The notes beneath the pieces are model-generated. The model did not search any database. It worked only from the letters and a program-made list of their open reading frames with translations, and had not been told where the DNA came from. Positions 52,261 to 61,900 of a stretch of DNA of 64,000 nt are shown in pieces. This stretch comes from Opisthocomus hoazin (Eukaryota; Chordata; Aves; Opisthocomiformes; Opisthocomidae). The stretch spans positions 7,591,501 through 7,655,500 of the forward strand of contig NC_134419.1 of the NCBI RefSeq assembly GCF_030867145.1, given 5' to 3'. How positions within the stretch are numbered: position 1 is the stretch's first letter; each line of letters starts with the position of its first letter. Position numbers and translations under genes: made by a program.

Positions 52261-53291
52261 AGTTGGAGGCAAAATCTGACATGTAAGGCTTGGAACAGCG
52301 CTGTCTCAGAAAGATAAAAATATCAGGAGCCACAACGTGAGTGCTGGCAAATATTAGTGCCAATATTATCAGATTTTTCTTTCTGCATCCTGTTGATGGG
52401 TTTTTTTGGGGTTTTGTTGTGGTTTTTTTTTAGTTTTGTGCTAGATGGGTGCATGTGTGGGGATAGTTTTTCTGGTTTCAGATTCAACCACAAAGTATAA
52501 TTCTAAAAAAGGAAGATTGATTAATAAAACATAACTGCAAGTCAAAAATGGCAAAGACATCCTGTTAGAGTTGTTCTGTGGGTGTTTCATTGCATCATTC
52601 TTTGAAGGGAGGAACAATTTTCAATACTTCACATCAAAAATATTCTGATACTTCCAGCATCTCTAAAATTACGAAAATTCTACATCTGTGTGTGGGGCTG
52701 TGTGTGCATTAGCCACACGCAGAGCTTGCATTTCTCCGACACAGCTGGAGGAACTGCTTTTGCAAATCTGTGCCATTACGTACACTGTATGCCTTTACGA
52801 TCACACACTTGTTTGTGCATCCCAGGTCCCGACAGTGACTGCAAACTGTGTCTGTAAATGTAAACTAGGTGGATACGGAGAGTTTGCTGTCTTAAGGTGA
52901 AAATCCTGGAAAGTTTTGTGGCTTTACCTTAGGCCTGTGAACTCCTCTGACCAAGGAGACTTTCTGATGCCAGAAACTGGAGTCGAGTATCTGCCCACTG
53001 CACTGTAACTTGCTGGATCGTGACACTAGCGAATGCTTTTGTAATTTCGTTCTGTTATGTTGCAAAGTGTAATACTTCTAAGAAAAAAGCACAGTATTCT
53101 GGAGAAAAATGGAACTACATTGATGTAGTTTGAGCTCATTGTGCGAAAGGCTTGATCCCTTCGTTTGTTTGTATGTTGCTTTCAGAGATCTTTACTGTGA
53201 CCTCTTTTGGGCGTGTGTGACCTAGTACTGGAAGTGCGATTTGTGCAGCGCTAGGAATGTGGCTGTTGTATCTAAACCCCTGAAACTGCGA

Positions 53292-53297
53292 AATAAA
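53292..53297 (+). terminator. RAB3B: Poly(A) signal AATAAA, candidate RAB3B 3' end
   Basis: AATAAA is followed after about 20 nt by GT-rich sequence (GGGTGTGG and CTTGTGTGACC, about 53315-53339), the usual layout of signal, cleavage site and downstream element. It lies 2.0 kb past the RAB3B stop. Confidence 0.45.
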
Positions 53298-53320
53298 GAG
53301 AAATGCAGTCACCGGGTGTG

Positions 53321-54840
53321 GCCAGAGAGCTTGTGTGACCTGCCTGACTAGCGGATTAGGCAATCGTGTGCGGGTATGAAGAAGGTATCTTTTTAATGCT
53401 TTTAAAATACATCAAACTACATTGGTCTTTTTCGACAGGGTCATGATCCTTGAGCCCGGCAATCAGGAACCGCTATGCGGATTTAAAACAGAGTGAGAGA
53501 AGAATTATTTGGCCAATAAATGGGCAGTGCAGGGTTTGAATTGTAGCAGAAGCAGGTTTTAGGGAAACTTGTGTAACTACCAAAAAGAAATAAAAACTTC
53601 CACAGCAGGGAGCGATGATTTTGAGCTGTGCGGGTATAATGGAGTACCTCTGTGCAAATAATGATTTTTCAGCTCAGCAACTCAATGGTAAGAGAAAATT
53701 AATTCAGCAGAAATGGAATTTCAATTCTTTTGGTTTACTTACTTTCTTTTTCCCTACTTAAAAAAGACCTTTCCTTTTTCTACCCAATATATCCTTATAT
53801 TTCATTGTGTTCAAGTCAAACAGGTTTTTGGGGTTTTTTGTTTGTTTGTTTTAAGAAGAATACAAGTACATTCCAGGCCCTTCAAGCTAGGATGGGCAGA
53901 ACTGGTTTTTACAGCCCAAGCCAGTAAGTAGCTACATGGCAGTCTACGCTGAAGAACTGGAAAAGACAGTTAAATATTCTACCTTGCCCTATGCTGCATA
54001 TGTGGAGAAACCTAGTATTTGGTGTAGAAATCCTGCAGGGTTTATTTCAAACAAGAAATCAAATCATCACAGGCACCTGACACATAAAATATATATTAAT
54101 AGAGAGATGTATCTCATCATCTTATATTTGCATTAAAAGCTGTCGGTGAATACAGAGACAGCCTTTTGCCTTAAGTGGCACACAGCCCGCCTGCGAGTCA
54201 ATAGTAATTGTTACTCGTATCAACCTGTAACGGGTAATGGCAGAAAGAGAGACAACAATTTGTCAGGGCAAGGAAAATCACAGACTTGCTTGCACAGAAG
54301 ACAAACCCAAAATTCTTGATGGGGTCTTGTATAGAGCCTTCCCTTTGCCTGGCAGTGGCCTAGGATAGTAGTGTTGATAAAACAGTATGGTTACAGGACA
54401 AAAAAGAAAAGGGTACTAGAAGGGAAGAGGCTGCTTCTCTTCACAGGCTTCTCTCTCTGGCTTGTACGGTGCAGTGCTGGGTGTGCAGTTCTCCAGCAGA
54501 AGCCACTCAGGAGGCTCTGGGTTAGAGACAGGTCTTGGCTTCCATCTTGTGGAGACATAAAGTGCAAAAGCATCGGGCAGACATCCAGCCTGAACTGTCT
54601 TCCTAGACATCCAGTCTGAATAATCAGCCCTATACCCCAGACAGCCCCCCTTACTCGGATTTGCCCCTGATCCCCTCACTTGGCTCGCATCATCTCTTTT
54701 GCAGTCAGCAGGGCCTTACACACGCGTGCAGAGTAACTCAGGGCGCTGGTACCGCGGGAAGAGCCGCACTCTGAAGACAGGGCTCTCAAAGCGGCCCTGG
54801 CAGTGCACGCCGCGCGGCCACGCCAGCCTCAGGGAGACCG
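53321..54840. other. Intergenic region between RAB3B and NRDC
   Basis: No gene, known repeat family or RNA was recognised. A second AATAAA occurs at 53589-53594. GT-rich runs of the type GGTTTTTGGGGTTTTTTG occur near 53820. Open frames at 54371-54679 overlap on both strands and look like chance frames. Confidence 0.6.
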
Positions 54841-54990
54841 CAGACGAGAGGGAAAGCAGCACTCCTGCTGCCAGGGCCTCAGGGGGACTGAAGACGAGAG
54901 GGAAGGAGGCATTGCGGCTGCCAGGGCCTCAGGAGGACGGCAGAGGAGAGGGGAAGCAGCACCACCGCTGCCAGGGCCTGCTATGGCTGC
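54841..54990. repeat. 50-bp-period minisatellite, three copies
   Basis: Three 50-bp units start at 54841, 54891 and 54941, each carrying GACGAGAGGG (or a one- or two-base variant), then CTGCCAGGGCCTCAGG-like sequence. A degenerate fourth piece (CGCCAGCCTCAGGGAGACCG) lies just before 54841. The units are GC-rich and sit about 0.7 kb upstream of the NRDC start. Since 50 is not a multiple of 3, the repeat is unlikely to be protein-coding. Confidence 0.88.
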
Positions 54991-55203
54991 ACCAACACCA
55001 CCAAGCCGCACCCTGCGCTGAGGGGGCTGCGCGTGACCCCCCTCCTCAGGCAGCTTGAGCGAGCTCATTGGCTCTGCCACGAGTGAGCGACAGCTACCTG
55101 GGCCAATAGTTGGAGGCAATGAGAGAAGGGGGCTGGCGTTCACAACTGGCGGTTGGACTATTCCAACGCGAGAGCAGGGGGAACAGGTAACATGGCACGC
55201 GGG

Positions 55204-55228
55204 CATAAAAGTCGGAACGCGACGTCAC
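55204..55228 (+). promoter_or_regulatory. TATA-like box plus CRE-like site
   Basis: CATAAAAG is followed ten bases later by GACGTCAC (seven of eight bases of the CRE palindrome with the preceding base). Transcription from here would begin near 55235, giving a leader of nearly 500 nt to the main NRDC ATG and including the ATG at 55318. Confidence 0.35.
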
Positions 55229-55579
55229 GGAGAGCAGTTCCCGGGATCTTGTGGCTCTGGTTCTGTCTCTGCCCTCCGACCTCTGACTTCTCTGCCCTCT
55301 CGGCCTGATCTCTGAAAATGGCTGCCTTTCCCCCATCTCTCTCCCCATCTATGGTTTCCCACACCACTCCCACGCCACCAGCATTCTCTCCACCAATGAG
55401 AGCTTCCCCCCGGCCCAAGCGAGGGCCTGGGATTGGTCCGTTTTCTCCACCTGGCACCGCGGCGGGCGCTGACTGGTGCGGTCCGGCGCCGTCGCGGCCG
55501 TCACCGCTGCTTCCTCGTACGGCGGAAGCCGTCCGGGTCGCGGCGGGGCGGGGGCGGCCGGCAGCCGCGGCGGCGGCGC

Positions 55580-55717
55580 ATGCGCAGTTTCGCAGTCGCC
55601 TTCGCACGGAGTGGCCGAGTAGCGCCGGGGACGGCGGCGGGGGCCCGCGGCCTGGCGGGGCGAGGCCGGCCGGTGCGTGCCGTTACCCGCCCGCCGCGGT
55701 GCGGTGCGACCGCCGCC
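55580..55717 (+). CDS. NRDC: Possible N-terminal extension of NRDC (alternative start)
   Basis: In frame with MPGRNKA, the ATG at 55580 starts MRSFAVAFARSGRVAPG and continues to 46 residues with nine Arg and no Asp or Glu, a composition typical of mitochondrial presequences. Its Kozak context is poor (C at -3 and C at +4), and the ATG lies inside the NRF1 palindrome, so some transcripts may start downstream of it. The long mammalian NRDC form has a similarly placed basic extension. Confidence 0.45.
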
Positions 55718-55914
55718 ATGCCCGGCAGAAACAAGGCAGTGCCCAGCCACGGCTGCCCAGAGGTGACGGTGGGACAGCAGGCCGGGGAGGGCGGCCGCGA
55801 CGCCAGAGGCCGCTCGCCTCATGGGGAAGAGGAGGACCGCGGGGACGGCGGGCCCGGCGCCAACCTCGGCGACCCCGACATCGTCAAGTCCCCCAGCGAC
55901 CCCAAGCAGTACCG
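55718..55914 (+). CDS. NRDC: NRDC coding exon 1
   Basis: The ATG sits in a strong context (GCCGCCATGC) and encodes MPGRNKA, a Gly/Glu-rich variable stretch, then DPDIVKSPSDPKQYR, with donor GTGAGG at 55915 splitting the Arg codon CG|G. MPGRNKA and KSPSDPKQYR match mammalian nardilysin as I remember it. The frame stays open upstream to 55433, and an in-frame ATG at 55580 adds an Arg-rich, acid-free extension of 46 residues, comparable in length to the extension of the long mammalian form. Confidence 0.92.
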
Positions 55915-58900
55915 GTGAGGGCCGGAGGCCCGGGCGGGCTCGAGGGAGGCGGGAGGGGAGGCCCTTGGGGGCGGCCCCCGGCTGGTCTGTGGGGAGGGCT
56001 GGGGCCTCCCCGCCGGGCCTGCCCCGGCCACCCCAGCACGGCCGCGGTGCACGAAGCCGGGCTCGTCTCGGTGACCGAGGGAGCTCGGGGCCTCTCGGTG
56101 AAACATGGAGGCGGGGGTGCCGCTTCTGGAGTGGGCCTGGGGCTGGCCCGGAGCCGGGAGAGGGCTGCGGGCCGGGAGGCTTTGCCGCGGCCCTGCTTGT
56201 CTGGGCAGGGCCGCGCCGAGGGGTTGGTTGGCAGCCCCGGCCCAGGCGGGGCCGTGCCGCAGGCGTTGGGCTGAAGCGTGAAGTGGGGCTGAAGTGCTGC
56301 GGGGCAGGCGCCGGCTGCAGAAGCGGGTCTGTTACTCTTCCCGTGTCAGGTGAGCTCCCAGGCGTTAACACAGATACGGCGGTGAGTGGAGACAGAAGTT
56401 TTACACTTGTGTCTCCGTCTGTATGCTTCTGAGCGATACCCCTGAAAGCGCAGCAGATCACCCTCCCTGGGCCCTGCCCACAGCGTCTGGGGCCTTCTCG
56501 CGGTGGGAGACTCGGCTGAGAGCAGCCAGCGGAGACTGAGCCCTTTGGGTGCTGCGAGGCAGTCGTTCTTGAAGGGACACTATGATAACTTCTTCCTCTT
56601 AGGTGGAGGAGTACTCAGCCCCTGTTAGAGATGCTTCTTTTTTTTAATCTGTACTCTGCGTGATGTCTAGTCTGTGCAGCCAGCGGAGAGTCTGCCTAAG
56701 CCTGGACCTGAGTTTTGGATTTGCCCTGACATTGGCTGAGGGTGAAATTCCCTGCTGGCTGCGTGATGAGGACCATGCGCGTTGGCTTAGGGAGAAGCTT
56801 GTTCCCTCCCTGCTTGCCCTACTTCCTCGCTGCTTCCTCTGGATCTCTGCCTGCCTCTCCTGCTGGCATTCTTACTCACGCCACTTTGCAGGAGGCTCAT
56901 CTTCCTGCAGAGTTGACGGTTACAGAGACTGCCAGCTTAGGAAACTTCTGCCTTTACTACCTGAAGCAGCACAGTGATGAAGCTTGGGAAGTCCGTCACT
57001 GGCTATCTGTTTTGAGGCTCAGGAACCCTCTTTACTTGTAGAGAATTGGAAAGTGTGTTTGCTTATTGCGTAAGATAAACTAATAACATCTTCCAGAAAT
57101 CCTGCTCTCCATGCCTAACAGATTTTTTCAGTTGGGAGCAGAGTGTCTCATCTTTTCAGACTGATTCCCATTTGTGGGAAGCGAGCCTTGCGTGGAACGG
57201 GTGCAAATGTTACCCTTAGGAAGGAGAACTTCAGTGTGGCTGAAAGTAGGGCATACCTGTGTCTGCTGACTATATACCAAACCTCCTAAGGAAGTGTAGT
57301 GGCAGGTGATTTGATGATGCATATACACTTTCCCCTCTGTTCATCCAGCAGTGATGATGTATACTGCAGACCAGTCACAGTGGGCTTAATGTGTTTGTCT
57401 GGTGACATCAGTCTTAACTTAGGCAAAAATGTTGTATTTTATATTCTCAAATACCGTGATTGTAAAAACAAATGAGTTCTGACAGATTGCAGAATACATT
57501 TTTCAAAGGTGAGCTTGTTGGGGAAAAAATTATCGTCATAATCAAAGTTGGTTTTGTTCCCTAGAGCTATGAGTGGGTAGTTTTATTTACCAAAATGTAT
57601 GTTTTATTTCAGCTCATCCATATGTGGAGTGTCATGGGCTTGTATTGCTTGTTTTGGGTAATGTGGTAGATAAAACATTTTCTAAGTGTTTACCATGCAT
57701 TGATATGTATTTCAATATTTACTGAACTGCTAAACAATTATCGTTGATAGAAGAAAAAACTTGGAATGAGAACAATCCTGTTTAAACAGTATTTCTAAGA
57801 ATTTGAATTCTGTTTTACATTTAAGCCTTATTTGTATCAATGCCTGTACAGTCCTTCAAAAAAGCAGTCGGACAGCTTCCTTCTCTTTCTACATTACATG
57901 ATTGCATTTTTTTGTGCTGTATTTTGCATACTAGTTAGTACATATGTATTGATTACACTCGTCCTTTTCCATGGGCCTGAAACATGGAAAAAGTAAAGAA
58001 CACCTGTGTCAGCTGGTGCCTCTGTTCGGTATAACCTAAACTGTTCTAGATTCTCCCGGAGTGAAATCTGATAGCTTTCAACAGCGGCTTAGTTCGCTTG
58101 TTGCCTTGCTACTGGGTGCTTTCTGTCCTAGTACGTAACACCCACAAGCCTGAAGATGAGTAATGTAAAATTAGTATAATCTGCTCCATTAGTTTAATGG
58201 AGGTGTGAGGGAAGGATCAACGAGAGCTACTGGATACACCTGGCTGAGCAGCTTTATGGCAAATTGTTCTTCTGGGAGAACAGCACTATTCTGTTCCCTG
58301 CTTTCCGTGACTATCTGTTGATTGCTGGGAAGCCAGTGTTCTTTATGAGCCATGAAAACCTGAAGACGACAGTTGTATGCAGAGGTGAAGATGATGATGG
58401 GTGTGCTGGAAGACGTGCTGTAGCAGCGTTGATTTGTCACTGTCTGGGGCTCGTGCTCTGAGCCCTTCAGAGCCTGAAGTGTCCGAGTGTACCATAGATC
58501 TTTCTAGGGCCCCTGTTGTGCATTCAGATGTGCTACAGCTGTGTAAAGCGGCATAAGTATATGGCACAAACACACGTAACGGTTCCAGACTCTAAGGATT
58601 GTATGGGTGATTAACTTGGTAGCCAGACATCAGCGTGGACCTAGTACTGTCTACCTCATGCAGTTAGTCATAGCATCTCTGCCAGTTATACGCTATGTGC
58701 GGTAGTTTAAAAGAATAAAAATGCAATTGTGCTTTTGATTGGAACACATTTGTACAGCTCAGCGGTCCTGCAGCAGGCAGAACGGGTGTGTTAATGATTG
58801 TGAAACCCTGGCCCAGGGTGAGTGCTATCGATTCCTGTTGGATGAGTGATGATAATTCATAAACAACACAACTATTAAACGCTTGTTCTTTAGCTTTTTT

Positions 58901-61900
58901 CATAGATGTGTTAGTCCAAGAAGTGTGGTTTTTCCTTTGTCTCAGAACTGTGTAACTCTTGCCACGATACCTCCTTTGCCCTTTTCCTCCAAATGCGTCC
59001 CCATGAAATTCAGCTGGGAGAGAAGTACTCCGAGTAATTTGTTTCCAAGCTGGTCTGTGGTTTGCAGAGCCAGAGCAGGTGGCCTGCAGCTCTGGTAAAA
59101 AGTGAAAGTTACCCGGACTTCATCTTTTGAATTGGAGTATTGGTAGTAATGCATACTTTCATTGCTGTGAACATTGAATTTGCGTAGTAATAGCCATGAA
59201 TGAAACATGAGAAATTTTCTTGTGGGAAACTTTGGGAACCACGGAGCTGGAAAACACACACTGTGGCTTTGGTTTTTCTTTTGGGTGCTTACTACGTAGC
59301 TTGAGCTGGAGATTTGCTTTGAAATTCCTGCTGCTGAATTTTAACAGTGGCCACGTTGCAAAGTTCTAGTCTGGTATAAACTTGCTGTGTAACGCAGATT
59401 TTTCTGTGAGGGTGGGACGTGACCATGGGTTCGTTTTATATTAGCAGATTTTTTTGCTGGATCAGATACCACCTGCATGTAGCACTAGTTCTTCAGTTGA
59501 ATCACGTATTTTCTGGGAGCAGCATTCCTTCCTTCCTTTCTGCAGCGCAGGCGCCCAGAGAGGGTGCTCTGGCTAGTTCAATAAATTGTGACTGTCTGAT
59601 CCCGAGCTGGTGTGAAACCAACACTGCTGAGAGATCTTGTAGCGCAGAGCATTGGTGTTTGTAGTCCTCAGCCATATATATATATATGTATGGATTATAC
59701 ATATATGTGCACACACATATGTAAGAAATTCTGAGCACATATAGACACATATGCGTATGTATACACACACGGAGAGAACTCTGTGTGTATTGCTTCTTGA
59801 TAACAACCCAACCAACTCACTATGACTTATTTTATTAAGCCTCCAGAGGAGATCTGTCCTTTCTAACGCATGCCTGCTGTGTCTGTGGACCCCATTTAAT
59901 AGAAAGCATTGATAAAATCAAATAAAATGGAGTCTCTGGGGCCTGTGTAGAGTCAAAGGCTAAGATCTTAATGCTGTCACATAATACATGTTTCCAAGAG
60001 CCTGAGAAACGTAATAAACTATTGAAGTTTGAGTTTGCCTGTTCCGAGTACCTGAAGTTTTCTCTGAGTGGGTGATAGTAGCTTAAATATTTCACAGAGA
60101 GAGAAATAAAAGCCCAAATCAGTGTCCCTGACCTTATGGGGAGAAGTGTTTCTGCTACTGCCTTGAATTGCTTCTCATAGCTCTTGAATAGCAGAAAGGT
60201 ATTTTTACTTTCCCACTATAAAACTGCTCACTTTCTTAGCTACCATTAGATTTTCATTAGGAATTCTCAGCTGAAGAGCACAAAACTGTTGTGGGAAATA
60301 CAGAAGTGTTTGCAATTCTGAAAATTCAGATTTGGGAAATGAGTGTATTCATTGCAGATAATTATACTTTCAGGTATATTAAACTGCAAAATGGCTTATG
60401 TGCACTTTTGATTTCGGATTTGAATTACTTGGATGGTGCCCCAGCTGCTTTATCTTCGGAGGAAGACAATGACGATGATGAATCTGAAGAGGAAAGTGAT
60501 GAAGATGATGACTCCGGAGCTGAGATCGAAGATGGTAGAGAAGGTTTTGATGAGGAGGACTGTGATGAGGAGGATGAGGGTGAGGACAATGATGGAGACA
60601 ATGACGATTTCAATGATGCTGATGACAGTGAATTAGAAGAGCTAGCTGAAAAGGAAGAGACGAGAAAGAGAGGCTGTACAGAAAAGCAGGTATGTACTTA
60701 AAGCTGTAGGGTGAAAAAGTATATAGTGAGCTTTCTTGTGCTCTGAAACCTTGTGATTAGGCATTCAGACTAGACCTTCTTTTTATTGTGCCTGTCCTGA
60801 TTGATTTATCTTATACTTCTCTCATTTCCTGATGTGTTTCTTGAAGCAGCTTTTACTGAGAGTGTTGCATTTTCTCTAGTCTGCAGCAGCCCTCTGCGTT
60901 GCTGTTGGCAGCTTCTCTGATCCCGAAGATCTGCCTGGATTAGCACACTTCCTGGAACACAGTATGTATCTGCTCCTGTTTCATCTTCAACTTCAGTGCA
61001 AAAGGAGTGCTGCCTAGCTCTGAATTTCTGTAGCATTTTTGTATCATTTCTTGTTTCAGCTTCCCCAGAATTCATTTTCATTAGTTAAATAAATTTACGT
61101 TTTTATAAAAATGCTGATTTAGTAAGGAACTCTTCATATGGGAGGAAGTGTCTTTTACTGTTTGGCAGGCTGTGCGTTAAGGAACACTTTTCTCTTAGTC
61201 GTTAAACGTGGGGGGAAGCACGTTACCTGTGGGTTTATAAACTAGGCTGGAGCTACACACCTTTCTCTCTCTAGTAAAGAAAGATGAATTAGCAATACAA
61301 ACACAGAACACCCATGAATTTCCTGACCAAATGCATCTTAAAATGCCACCCTTGACTGATGGAGGCCAGTCATGCCTAGAAAGGCACTGTTATTTCCAGT
61401 CAATTTGGGCCTTCTGCTAAAGGCAGATCACACTGATTGTTGGGCAGATTACACCATCTGATGCTGTTCGGTAATTAGCCTCTGCGTGTGGGCTGGTTGT
61501 GGGTAACACTGTGCTGAAGAGGGGTTGCTACAGCTGCAGTTAACATCATCAGATTCATGGCATCTTAGTAATTTTGCTGATTTCTGTTCCAGTGGTTTTT
61601 ATGGGCAGTTTGAAGTATCCAGATGAGAATGGGTTTGATGCGTTTCTGAAGAAACATGGGGGCAGTGACAACGCTTCCACTGACTGTGAGCGGACAGTCT
61701 TCCAGTTTGATGTGCAGAGGAAGTACTTCAAAGAAGCGCTCGATAGGTATCTTCATATAAATGGTGATTAGGAGTTAAGAAATGTTTGTATGTGCCTCAG
61801 GAGGTTGGGTGTAGCTGCTCAGTTCTTTTTGAGGTGATTAAGGTTGTTGCTGAACTTCCACAGGTACTTGTACTACCACAGAGGATTTTGAATATAAAGA

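Larger units (their letters stand above)
51272..53320 (+). other. RAB3B: Putative RAB3B 3' UTR
   Basis: The sequence downstream of the stop codon is AT-rich apart from a CpG-dense patch at 51965-52260. The best end is the AATAAA at 53292-53297 followed by GT-rich sequence. Other AATAAA hexamers occur at 52523 and 53589, so shorter or longer forms are possible. I recall the human RAB3B 3' UTR as much longer, so the true end could lie further right. Confidence 0.5.
55040..56350 (+). promoter_or_regulatory. NRDC: NRDC CpG island promoter
   Basis: This strongly GC- and CpG-rich stretch covers NRDC exon 1. Sites seen are CCAAT or its complement at 55067, 55103, 55393 and 55432; a TATA-like CATAAAAG at 55204-55211; a CRE-like GACGTCAC at 55221-55228; ETS-type CTTCC (55510) and CGGAAG (55523-55528); and a palindromic NRF1 site GCGCATGCGCA at 55576-55586. 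The mixture fits a housekeeping promoter. The exact transcription start cannot be read from sequence. Confidence 0.75.
55915..60373 (+). other. NRDC: NRDC intron 1, about 4.5 kb
   Basis: A GT-AG intron (GTGAGG; ...ATACTTTCAG at 60373). The first 400 bases are still CpG island and contain a G-quadruplex pattern at 55932-55958. An AT/CA-rich microsatellite lies near 59673-59770. Open frames at 56660-57041 and elsewhere match no known protein. Confidence 0.9.

Noticed and set aside
52390..52432. GGGTTTTTTTGGGGTTTTG-type runs, also near 13080, 39580, 48545 and 53820, as telomere-like sequence
   Set aside because: They are irregular G/T low-complexity runs without a TTAGGG unit.
55318..56274. 318-codon + strand open frame through the NRDC CpG island
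   Set aside because: It is out of frame with NRDC, continues into intron 1 past the splice donor, is low-complexity Pro/Arg/Gly/Ala and matches no family. Long stop-free frames are expected in very GC-rich DNA. Kept only as a possible overlapping upstream frame.
55349..56461. 370-codon minus-strand open frame in the same island
   Set aside because: Same reason: GC-driven lack of stops opposite NRDC exon 1, with a low-complexity Pro/Arg/Ala-rich product.
60425..60613. Minus-strand Ser-rich frame
   Set aside because: It is the antisense shadow of the GAT/GAG codons in the NRDC acidic domain.
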